Positions 26,771-33,286 of a stretch of 33,286 nucleotides of DNA are shown here, in pieces. The stretch spans positions 1 through 33,286 of the forward strand of contig JAFGKY010000168.1 of the NCBI GenBank assembly GCA_016928305.1, given 5' to 3'. Below the pieces are notes generated by a model. That model was not told the origin of the DNA, ran no database searches, and saw nothing but the letters and a program-made list of their open reading frames with translations. The number at the start of each line of letters is the position of its first letter. Positions within the stretch are counted from its first letter, which is position 1. Source of the stretch: Bacteroidales bacterium. GTDB taxonomy: Bacteria > Bacteroidota > Bacteroidia > Bacteroidales > UBA10428. A program made the translations under genes and the position numbers.

Positions 26771-29279
26771 ATTCTTCAGTTTGGTTATCAATGCTTTCCT
26801 GTATTACCTCATAATCTTCATATCCTTTTCGTATGCATTTTGCTTCCCAGTCAAATGAATAGGTCCCTGTTCCATTAAAAAGTTCTTTCACAGAAAATCC
26901 ATTTTTGCTTTTATCAACAACGGCTAATCCTTTTGAATCTGCCGAGAGCGGCGTGATAAGTACAGTCATACCGGTTTCGCTCGCTACAACCTGAAAATGA
27001 TCAGGGAATATTATTTCTGCAGTACCGTTTGATAATTCGGCCGTTCCGCGAACATAGGCTGCTGCTTCAGGGCCTTCAACACAGCTGTAGACAATATCAT
27101 AACCCGGCTTGCCTAGATGTGGCATTCTGAAATTCTTTATATCTGCATCAAGAACACCCTGACCAGAAGCATTAACATACATCCTTGCCTGCCAGTTCCC
27201 ATATTGATCGTTTACCGAAGCATAGCCATTGTTGGGATAGCCATAAAGATAGGTTGCGACAAAATTCGTATAATCATTGGGGCCCTCTCCATAAAGAATA
27301 CCGGTACCATTTGAATTTACCTGCATACCGGCTCTGAAATTGCTGCCGTTATTTAATACGGCAATAGATCCAAAATCCGGATAACCTGTTACATAGCCAA
27401 TTACTGTATTAAATGAATCACCCGGTCCTTTCGTGGCTATCCAGCCCGGATATCCTATGGAGTCCAATAACCATACTTTACGAACGCCTTCGGAAGATAT
27501 TAAAAATGAATTATAATCGATTTCCACAAATCCATTTTCATCCTGGATCGCAATACCTAAACCGGCATCGTTGTCTTCTGCAAAAATACGTGTGCTGTCT
27601 GTCGTAACTCTCAGATATTCATGTCCCGTTGCCTTAGCGGTATTTCTGTATCCACCAACAGCAAAACCTCCTTTTACACCCTTTGCCAATGGATCATCGT
27701 CAATATAAATCCTGACGCTGTCAGGACTGACCCTCAAGTATTCATTACCCGTTAGACCTTTGCTGGTTTTCTGGTAACCTCCAACAGCAAAACCTCCTTT
27801 AACACCTTTCGTAGTGCCTGCCTCGTCAATATAAAATCTTATGGAGTCGGCGGTTACCCGCATATACTCCTCTCCAATTCCCTTGCTGGTTTTCCTGTAT
27901 CCACCTACTGCAAATCCTCCTTTGACTCCCTTACCGGAATCCACGGTATCGGTGAATGCATAAACGCCATCCTCGTACACGGCAAATACCGGGTATCCAT
28001 CTTTTCGTGCGACCATAAACAGAGGTTCATCGACAGTTTCGTCTACCCCCTGGATGCTGAGTCTTCCTTCAGGAGTAATGGTACCAACGCCAACATTACC
28101 GTTTAAATAGACCACGTTATCTTCATCGGTTTCCCATCCGGCATTATTGGTGATCATGGCACCAATATCTATGGGGGTTGCACTGGCATTTTTGGTTATA
28201 GTAATTACATCGTTGCTTATCTGAAGATCCTGGATTTCATTCTCAGGATTTGCATCAGCGTCGTTTACGTCGTCAAAGGGTAAGTCAACATATCCACCCC
28301 CGTTGGATAAAGAGATCGTTTCATCTTCAATGGATAGTAATTGTATCTCGTTTGTTGAACTTACATCGGGCAAAGTAATCCCTGATCCTCCACTTATTCC
28401 AAGGCTTGACCCTGTTAAGGTCAGATTCTGTAATTCGTTCGTAACCGAACCATCAGCCTCAGAGGTCAGGTATCCGTTATTTGCAACGAATGCATCCACT
28501 TCGGATTCTGTGAGCTTCGTGTCTGTATCATCCAGGTATGGGCTCAGATCGATCGGGGTTGCACTTCCGTTCTTTGTAATGGTCAGGAGATTTCCCGTTA
28601 ACTGCAGATCCTGAATCTCATTGTATGGATCTGCATCCGCATCGGTACCGCCGGTTGGAATGAATATGCTGTTCCCATTAGATATGGATAGCTCGTTTTC
28701 AGTAATGGAAAGATTCTGAATTTCATTGGCAGGATCAGCGTCTGCATCTTCAACATTGTCTGGTATTGTAACTTCTCCCCCTCCTCTGGAAAGAGAAATA
28801 GTATGACCTGTAATGCTCAGATCCTGTAATTCGTTAGAAGCGTCTGAATCCCCGTCAGATGTTCTTTCTGCAAACAGCGCATAGGGTACGCTCTGTAATT
28901 TTACCGAAACGGGGGTTTCAAAATTTGGGTCCTCCGACTTCTTATATTTTATGCGCAAATAATAATTACCCATACTCCAATCAATCTGATCGAATGAGGA
29001 TCCTTGAGGATTTCCCTCTCCGATTACAATGGTAAATCGTCCAAGTTTATCTGTAGTAGTGGGTGAATGAGTCTCCGTGTATACTTCAGTGGTTCCATCC
29101 AGGATTGAAATTTCCATATCAAGGTCAGTTTCAGCAAGAATAATGGGTTGAGACTCATTGTTTTGATAGGCAACTGCCTGATATGTAAATCCTTGAGGAG
29201 CCTGTGACAAGAGGGTTAAAGTGAGTAACAGCAGGAAGGAAACACCTGTTAATCTGGGTACGGAAATGGATGGTTTCAT
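26712..29279 (-). CDS. Exported repeat-rich surface protein (tail-fibre-like, Bacteroidota type)
   Basis: 855 residues; start ATG at 29277-29279, stop TAG at 26712-26714. The signal peptide is followed by APQGFTYQAVAYQNN and a domain ending VPYALFAER, a common N-terminal module of large Bacteroidota surface proteins. Residues about 140-395 contain repeats of the type ADADPxNEIQDLxI...ITKN or ISNG. About 395-420 has the NVGVGTITPEGRLSI motif. About 445-570 holds three tandem repeats of 41-42 residues that start KGVKGGFAVGGY and contain EYLRV.DS.R. The C-terminal domain (YSCVEGPEAAAYVRG..IIFPDHF) recalls trimeric fibre or S74-adjacent domains. No T9SS tail. Function unknown; a fibrous adhesin or structural protein is plausible. 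It is the only minus-strand gene in the window. Confidence 0.85.
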   Translation of the reverse strand: MKPSISVPRLTGVSFLLLLTLTLLSQAPQGFTYQAVAYQNNESQPIILAETDLDMEISILDGTTEVYTETHSPTTTDKLGRFTIVIGEGNPQGSSFDQIDWSMGNYYLRIKYKKSEDPNFETPVSVKLQSVPYALFAERTSDGDSDASNELQDLSITGHTISLSRGGGEVTIPDNVEDADADPANEIQNLSITENELSISNGNSIFIPTGGTDADADPYNEIQDLQLTGNLLTITKNGSATPIDLSPYLDDTDTKLTESEVDAFVANNGYLTSEADGSVTNELQNLTLTGSSLGISGGSGITLPDVSSTNEIQLLSIEDETISLSNGGGYVDLPFDDVNDADANPENEIQDLQISNDVITITKNASATPIDIGAMITNNAGWETDEDNVVYLNGNVGVGTITPEGRLSIQGVDETVDEPLFMVARKDGYPVFAVYEDGVYAFTDTVDSGKGVKGGFAVGGYRKTSKGIGEEYMRVTADSIRFYIDEAGTTKGVKGGFAVGGYQKTSKGLTGNEYLRVSPDSVRIYIDDDPLAKGVKGGFAVGGYRNTAKATGHEYLRVTTDSTRIFAEDNDAGLGIAIQDENGFVEIDYNSFLISSEGVRKVWLLDSIGYPGWIATKGPGDSFNTVIGYVTGYPDFGSIAVLNNGSNFRAGMQVNSNGTGILYGEGPNDYTNFVATYLYGYPNNGYASVNDQYGNWQARMYVNASGQGVLDADIKNFRMPHLGKPGYDIVYSCVEGPEAAAYVRGTAELSNGTAEIIFPDHFQVVASETGMTVLITPLSADSKGLAVVDKSKNGFSVKELFNGTGTYSFDWEAKCIRKGYEDYEVIQESIDNQTEESKSLNSGGINHDFLVPGNL
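27560..27945 (-). repeat. Three tandem coding repeats of about 123-126 bp
   Basis: Within the minus-strand gene, a unit with the core CCAACAGCAAAACCTCC (plus strand) begins at 27655, recurs at 27781 and, with changes, at 27904. Spacings are 126 and 123 bases, that is 42 and 41 residues. The encoded core is KGVKGGFAVGGY. The first two units are more alike at DNA level than the third. Confidence 0.8.
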
Positions 29280-29895
29280 GACGAAGAACAGATTGGTAAC
29301 AAGACAAGTTACGCAGACTAACGGGAATTGTCAAGAACTTGCAAGCTGTGGATACATTTATAAAAGACTTCTAACGTGTTAAAACCCTGGTTAATGACCA
29401 TAGAGTCATTGAGTTTATTCATTATACAACCAATATAGCCAGGCATGTAATCAATCAGTATCTTCAAATCATTAACAATTATGTTAAAGAACTCGAATTT
29501 TTTTATTTACCCCTTGCAATGTCAGGTGGCATTTACTTAAAAAGGGGGAGACAGGAGAGGGGTTATTTGTGTACCCATGATTGGAATTTCTAATTTAAAC
29601 TTACATTGTAAGTTATTAGAATAGTAATCTGACCTTTTGGACATCCCCAGTCATCAATCGGCTGACGGAGCGATTGGTCTACCTTCGCTAAAGCTACGGA
29701 GGATGAAATCGATTGACTTATGCCTTCTGGATGTGGCTCTGTTCCCTTAAGGTTGGGGAACCAAAATTGGTTGAAACGAATTATCTTTATAAATATTTTC
29801 AGGTTCTTATGATGCTTCATGTTTGTCCTGTTATCAGGAAATTAAAGAACATCATTGTTCATCAGGGGAATCAATCCACCATACTTTAAAACATA
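29280..29895. other. 616-bp non-coding spacer between two divergent genes
   Basis: No gene is supported here. It separates the minus-strand surface protein from the plus-strand pectate lyase and must hold both promoters. A hairpin AACTTAC-ATT-GTAAGTT lies at 29598-29614, flanked by CTAAT/ATTAG. The second copy of the dispersed repeat is at 29660-29716. Another hairpin, AACCAA-AA-TTGGTT, follows at about 29759-29772. Base composition rises noticeably after this spacer. Confidence 0.6.
29660..29716 (+). repeat. 57-bp dispersed repeat, copy 2
   Basis: Same orientation as copy 1 (226-282), 55 of 57 bases identical, 29434 bases apart. This copy has an extra pairing arm, CAATCG at 29655-29660 with CGATTG at 29671-29676. 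The hairpin core here is CCTTCGCTAAAGCTACGGAGG. It lies in the spacer between divergent genes. Confidence 0.8.
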
Positions 29896-32730
29896 ATGAA
29901 ATACCGGATCATTATTCTTCTTACGGGAATCGGTGCTTTTGTAAATGCACAATTGCCCGTTGCGAAAATCGATATCAACATGGAAGGCCGCAGAGAATCG
30001 GAAGTGAACACCGAGGGTTATACCCCATGGTATATCCCGAGGGTTCACAGTCATTCCATTACGGTTTCGGGTGTGACCTTCGAACTGGTTGCAACCTCTC
30101 CGGCCGACAGTGCCACCATGCGGACCAGCTGGTCGAAGGCCCTGGTCCAGTCACCCTATTACATGACACTGGTAAACGATGGCGTTAAGGTGGACAACGA
30201 CAGCCTGCTGGCCCATCCCGGGGAGGGTGGTGAGCTGGAACTGCACATCACCGGGCTGCCTGAAGGAATGCATGCCCTGCAAACCTATCACAACATCTGG
30301 GAAGACACCACAACCAGGGATCACTGGCCCATCAACGTCTACCTGAACGATCAGCTGATCCACGAAAATATCAAGCGATCGGTCCGGGTTTTAGAGACCT
30401 CTGAAGCTACTATTTTGCTTACGGAGTTGAATGTCACCCGGGCGGACCAGGAGATGGTCCTGCGGATCGAACCGGTCAGGGATTTTGTGGCCCCGGAAGG
30501 GAAAACAACCGATCTCAATGTCCATATCAATGCGATTGAGCTCAACACCAGCCAGGTTTCCAGGTTGGCACGCGAACCTGTGCCGGCAGACGGGGACCTG
30601 CATGTGGATGCGGATGAAGGATCCTTCACGCTTCAGTGGAAACCTGCTAAAAACGGCTATACACGGAGTCATCACCTCTATTTTGGTATAGATTCACTGA
30701 CCGTTGCCGGAGCCACCCCAGCCAATGCCGGAGTTTACAGGGGTGAGCTTCCTGTCGACTCTGCAGGGTTTTATGTTAAAGGGCTTTACAATCTGGATAC
30801 CTATTTCTGGCGTGTCGATGAAACCGACTCCGCCGGGATCACCACGAAGGGCAATGTCTGGAAATTCAAGCCCAGGCATCTGGCTTTCAGGGGTGCCGAA
30901 GGTTATGGCCGTTTTGCCACCGGCGGCCGCGGCGGAAAGGTTGTTTATGTTACCAATCTGAATGATGCCGGTCCCGGCACTCTCCGGGAAGCCATCACCC
31001 ATGATATCGGGCCGCGCACCATCCTGTTTGCAGTGTCCGGGATTATCAAACTGGAATCCAGGCTGGTTCTGAATGACAGGTTTGTGACCATAGCAGGACA
31101 GACTGCGCCGGGGAAGGGCATCTGCATCCGGTCGGCTCCCCTGGGTGTGGGCACAGAGACCATCACGCGCTTTATACGGGTGAGGCTGGGAGCCGGTCCG
31201 ACGTTTGACGGCATTGGCATGAGAGGGAACAACCATTCCATTGTCGATCACTGCTCCATCAGCTGGACGATTGATGAGGCGTTCAGTTCCCGGGACGCCC
31301 TGAACATTACACTGCAGTGCACCCTGATCTCTGAAGCCCTTAATATTGCGGATCATGAAAACTACCCCGAGGGCAAGGCCCATGGTTATGCGGCAAGCAT
31401 TGGCGGCGACATCGGATCGTTTCATCACAATCTTCTGGCCCATTGCAATGGCCGGAACTGGAGCCTGGCCGGCGGTCTGGATGGAGCCGGGTACTATGCC
31501 GGGCGGCTTGATATATTCAACAACGTGGTGTACAACTGGGGAGGAAGGACCACAGACGGTGGCGCCCATGAAGTGAATTTTGTGAATAATTATTATAAGA
31601 AAGGAGTCGCCTCCACCGAAAATATGATACTGACTGCCCAGCTGGAAGGAACGGGAAAAGGGACACAGAGTTATTATTACTCGGGCAATATCCTTCAGAA
31701 TACAAACAGCACCTTTGCCTGCGACGGAACCGATAACAACTGCGCGCGGGATTATCAGCTATCGGGCGGACAGATCCTCGATTGGGATGTGTTTGTGGAT
31801 TCAGTATTTTTCCCTTCATATGCCCGGATCCAGACGGCCAGGGAGGCCTATAAATCGGTCCTGTCCGATGTCGGTTGCTCCATGCCTCTCTTTGATGAGC
31901 ATGATCAGAGGATCATCCGGGAGACGTTAACCGGCACCTATACCTATACAGGCAGTAAGTCATTGGTGGGAGGGATAATCGATCACCAGGATGATGCGGG
32001 AGGTTACGAGAATTACCCGGAAGAAACCCGTCCCCCGGATTTTGACTCCGATATGGACGGACTGCCCGACTGGTGGGAAAACCTGTTCGGGAGCAATCCG
32101 GATTCAGATCAGGGTGACTTCACCGATTCAAATGCCGATCCGGACAGGGATGGCTACACGGCACTGGAGGACTACCTGGAATGGTTGTCGGTGCCTCACT
32201 ATTATCTTAAAAAAGGTGAGGGAAAGACCATTGAGCTTTCCGTTTTTACAGCAGGATACAATGATCCGGCTTATAGCTGTGATATTGCCGGGGGCTTTGA
32301 CCTGGCTTTTTCGGGATCTTCCGTCACCATCACACCCACCGGTGCCGGGAACGGGATCAGTTACCTGGATATCACAGCCACGGACCGGGAGGGATCGGTT
32401 TTCACCCGGCGTATCGGGATCTGCCTGGGTGCGGAAACACCCCTGGGTGAGGCGGAAATTGAAAAAGAGGTCAGCTGCAGGGTTTACCCCACCCTTTTCG
32501 ACTCCCATCTGAATATCGAATTGTTTTCAGAGGAACCGGGTTCCATCAGTGTGCTCCTGTATGACCTGACCGGAAAGCTCCTGTTGCAGTCCATAAAGGA
32601 TGTCCGGGCGGGTCAGAACCTTCTCCGGCTGGATTGTCCTTCAAATCTCCCGGCGCAGATGTATGTTTTGCTGGTAACCGACTATCCTACCGGGGAGAAA
32701 GTTGCAAGGGTGAAAGTGATGAGAAAGTAA
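29896..32730 (+). CDS. Secreted PL1-type pectate lyase with T9SS sorting domain
   Basis: 944 residues; signal peptide ending near AFVNAQ. Residues about 20-215 form an N-terminal beta-rich domain. About 225-325 looks like a fibronectin-III-type module (YLYFGIDSL..TYFWRVDE). The parallel beta-helix catalytic domain spans about 330-640 with FRGAEGYGRFATGGRGGKVVYV, cut here to the diagnostic GGRGGKVVYVTNL, then GTLREAI, TIAGQTAPGKG, SIVDHCSISWTIDE and YNWGGRT. A calcium-binding, thrombospondin-3-like stretch (DSDMDGLPDWWE, DPDRDGY) lies at about 710-755. The C-terminus is a degenerate T9SS tail (VYPTLFDSHLNI..TGKLLLQS). It should cleave pectin-type galacturonan by beta-elimination outside the cell. 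The gene is visibly richer in G+C than the upstream locus. Confidence 0.9.
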   Translation: MKYRIIILLTGIGAFVNAQLPVAKIDINMEGRRESEVNTEGYTPWYIPRVHSHSITVSGVTFELVATSPADSATMRTSWSKALVQSPYYMTLVNDGVKVDNDSLLAHPGEGGELELHITGLPEGMHALQTYHNIWEDTTTRDHWPINVYLNDQLIHENIKRSVRVLETSEATILLTELNVTRADQEMVLRIEPVRDFVAPEGKTTDLNVHINAIELNTSQVSRLAREPVPADGDLHVDADEGSFTLQWKPAKNGYTRSHHLYFGIDSLTVAGATPANAGVYRGELPVDSAGFYVKGLYNLDTYFWRVDETDSAGITTKGNVWKFKPRHLAFRGAEGYGRFATGGRGGKVVYVTNLNDAGPGTLREAITHDIGPRTILFAVSGIIKLESRLVLNDRFVTIAGQTAPGKGICIRSAPLGVGTETITRFIRVRLGAGPTFDGIGMRGNNHSIVDHCSISWTIDEAFSSRDALNITLQCTLISEALNIADHENYPEGKAHGYAASIGGDIGSFHHNLLAHCNGRNWSLAGGLDGAGYYAGRLDIFNNVVYNWGGRTTDGGAHEVNFVNNYYKKGVASTENMILTAQLEGTGKGTQSYYYSGNILQNTNSTFACDGTDNNCARDYQLSGGQILDWDVFVDSVFFPSYARIQTAREAYKSVLSDVGCSMPLFDEHDQRIIRETLTGTYTYTGSKSLVGGIIDHQDDAGGYENYPEETRPPDFDSDMDGLPDWWENLFGSNPDSDQGDFTDSNADPDRDGYTALEDYLEWLSVPHYYLKKGEGKTIELSVFTAGYNDPAYSCDIAGGFDLAFSGSSVTITPTGAGNGISYLDITATDREGSVFTRRIGICLGAETPLGEAEIEKEVSCRVYPTLFDSHLNIELFSEEPGSISVLLYDLTGKLLLQSIKDVRAGQNLLRLDCPSNLPAQMYVLLVTDYPTGEKVARVKVMRK

Positions 32731-32766
32731 CAGAACGGGGATGTCCGGATCCGCAACGTAATGAAC

Positions 32767-32862
32767 TACCTCGCAGCAGAGCTGTCGAGGTATCAACAAA
32801 AAATGTATTTTATCGATGCAAGCATCGGAGTATTACACTCATTTATCCCGACGTGCGTCGGG
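32767..32862. repeat. Cluster of three adjacent hairpins
   Basis: Three inverted repeats lie head to tail in 96 bases. The first is TACCTCG-CAGC-AGA-GCTG-T-CGAGGTA at 32767-32792 (11 pairs with one bulged T). The second is CGATGC-AA-GCATCG at 32814-32827. The third is CCCGAC-GTGC-GTCGGG at 32847-32862. They start 37 bases after the pectate lyase stop and end four bases before the GIN fragment. The first or third could end transcription, but no U-tract follows. The set looks like a palindromic repeat element or a structured RNA. Confidence 0.7.
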
Positions 32863-32866
32863 CAGT

Positions 32867-33049
32867 TTAAACTTCGGCATCATTCAATGCAACACCGTCA
32901 ACTGTACCATCTCCGGGAGTGGGGATGCGACCGTGTGGGCGGTCAATACGCTCAACGTAACCATTAGCGGCAGCGGCAACCTGTATTATTACGGCAATCC
33001 AACCGTGCATCAAACGATCACCGGCAGTGGCAAGGTGATTAAGCTGTGA
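32867..33049 (+). pseudogene. 3' part of a GIN-domain (DUF2807) gene
   Basis: The frame ending with TGA at 33047-33049 encodes about 60 residues ending LNVTISGSGNLYYYGNP and TITGSGKVIKL, with an earlier NCTISGSGD. This is the C-terminal end of a head GIN domain, recognisable by the repeated [IV]SGSG motif and the YYGNP turn. No N-terminal part or signal peptide precedes it: the family resemblance begins right after the hairpin at 32847-32862. It is therefore 5'-truncated. The 5' fragment at 26600-26770 is the natural counterpart, but the two do not add up to a whole gene. Confidence 0.75.
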
Positions 33050-33168
33050 CTGAATTCAGTCGGCAGTAAATTACCAGCGAAGCCGGAAATCCTGAGATCT
33101 AACGGTAACCAGTTAGATAAAAGTCCTCAGTGAGACCTGCAATACAGAAGCGGAGGGAACTGTATTGC
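33048..33168. repeat. Palindromes and hairpins after the GIN fragment
   Basis: A perfect 14-base palindrome, GACTGAATTCAGTC, is at 33048-33061, overlapping the GIN stop codon. ATCTAAC (33097-33103) pairs with GTTAGAT (33112-33118). GCAATACAG (33139-33147) pairs perfectly with CTGTATTGC (33160-33168) over a 12-base loop. There is no U-tract after any of them. The series continues the hairpin-rich character of the 32.7-33.2 kb stretch. Confidence 0.6.
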
Positions 33169-33172
33169 TTAG

Positions 33173-33286
33173 TTGAATTATCCCGATGTGAATGTCATCA
33201 TATGGTCGTGGTGCGGCCAGGTATCTCATGCTTCGGAGGAAAACATCAATACATACCTCGGCCCGATGTCGGGACTGGAAGAGGAT
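33173..33286 (+). pseudogene. Incomplete coding frame at the window edge
   Basis: From just after a TAG (33170-33172) to the window end an open frame of 38 codons reads NYPDVNVIIWSWCGQ and later INTYLGPMSGLEED. This resembles, from memory, the middle of exported SGNH-hydrolase-like proteins of Bacteroidota, in which a VIIWSWCG segment is followed by INTYL.xMxxLE. The in-frame stop directly upstream and the absence of a start and signal peptide suggest a 5'-truncated gene, or a frameshift near 33.17 kb. The rest is outside the window. Confidence 0.5.

Noticed and set aside
30694..31569. 291-codon minus-strand open frame inside the pectate lyase gene
   Set aside because: Long antisense frames are common in GC-richer coding DNA; the plus frame has a clear PL1 beta-helix, and the antisense product resembles nothing.
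31991..32512. 173-codon plus-strand frame within the pectate lyase gene
   Set aside because: Out-of-frame shadow, rich in Arg/Pro/Thr, of the calcium-binding and C-terminal coding region.
33062..33172. Group II intron or other ribozyme in the hairpin-rich stretch
   Set aside because: I found no domain V-like hairpin, no reverse transcriptase gene and no convincing exon boundaries.
1..33286. CRISPR arrays, tRNA or rRNA genes
   Set aside because: No regularly spaced repeats with spacers and no tRNA- or rRNA-like sequence were noticed on either strand.

Overview
The window looks like a piece of a Bacteroidota chromosome, probably a free-living or polymer-degrading member. The markers are a SusC/SusD pair, a hybrid two-component system with an AraC output domain, at least three proteins with type IX secretion (T9SS) C-terminal sorting domains, a DUF5689/BACON lipoprotein, GIN-domain (DUF2807) fragments and AT-rich start regions without strong Shine-Dalgarno sites. 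I cannot name a genus.

Layout. 1-494 is non-coding and holds one copy of a 57-bp dispersed repeat. 495-4739 encodes a very large hybrid sensor/regulator. 5050-20440 is a long run of same-strand genes with mostly short gaps: SusC, SusD, a DUF5689 surface lipoprotein, a DUF1080 (3-keto-disaccharide hydrolase family)-alginate-lyase-like fusion, an exported xylose-isomerase-like TIM barrel, an exported double thioredoxin-fold protein, a DUF1080-TIM barrel fusion, an unknown exported coiled-coil protein and a Gfo/Idh/MocA oxidoreductase. 20529-22352 is a T9SS-sorted protein followed by a clear terminator. 22610-24927 is a second short operon: an NRAMP-like transporter without the usual metal-binding motifs and a cytoplasmic TIM barrel enzyme. 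It is followed by a T9SS-sorted beta-helix protein (24970-26385).

From about 26.6 kb the character changes. There is the 5' part of a GIN-domain lipoprotein gene, a convergent minus-strand 855-residue repeat-rich surface protein, a 616-bp spacer with the second copy of the 57-bp repeat, a visibly GC-richer gene for a multidomain PL1-type pectate lyase with a T9SS tail, a cluster of hairpins, the 3' part of a GIN-domain gene, and a reading frame cut by the window end.

Interpretation. The main locus reads as a polysaccharide utilisation locus in which I recognise no ordinary glycoside hydrolase. It combines a lyase-like domain with the protein families used for oxidation-elimination-hydration cleavage of glycosides: Gfo/Idh/MocA, DUF1080 and xylose-isomerase-like TIM barrels. 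Two of its enzymes are fusions joining these activities. A 15-bp direct repeat with a 22-bp period upstream of susC is a good candidate operator for the hybrid regulator. Substrate and chemistry are inference; the domain calls are from sequence reading only, without database searches.
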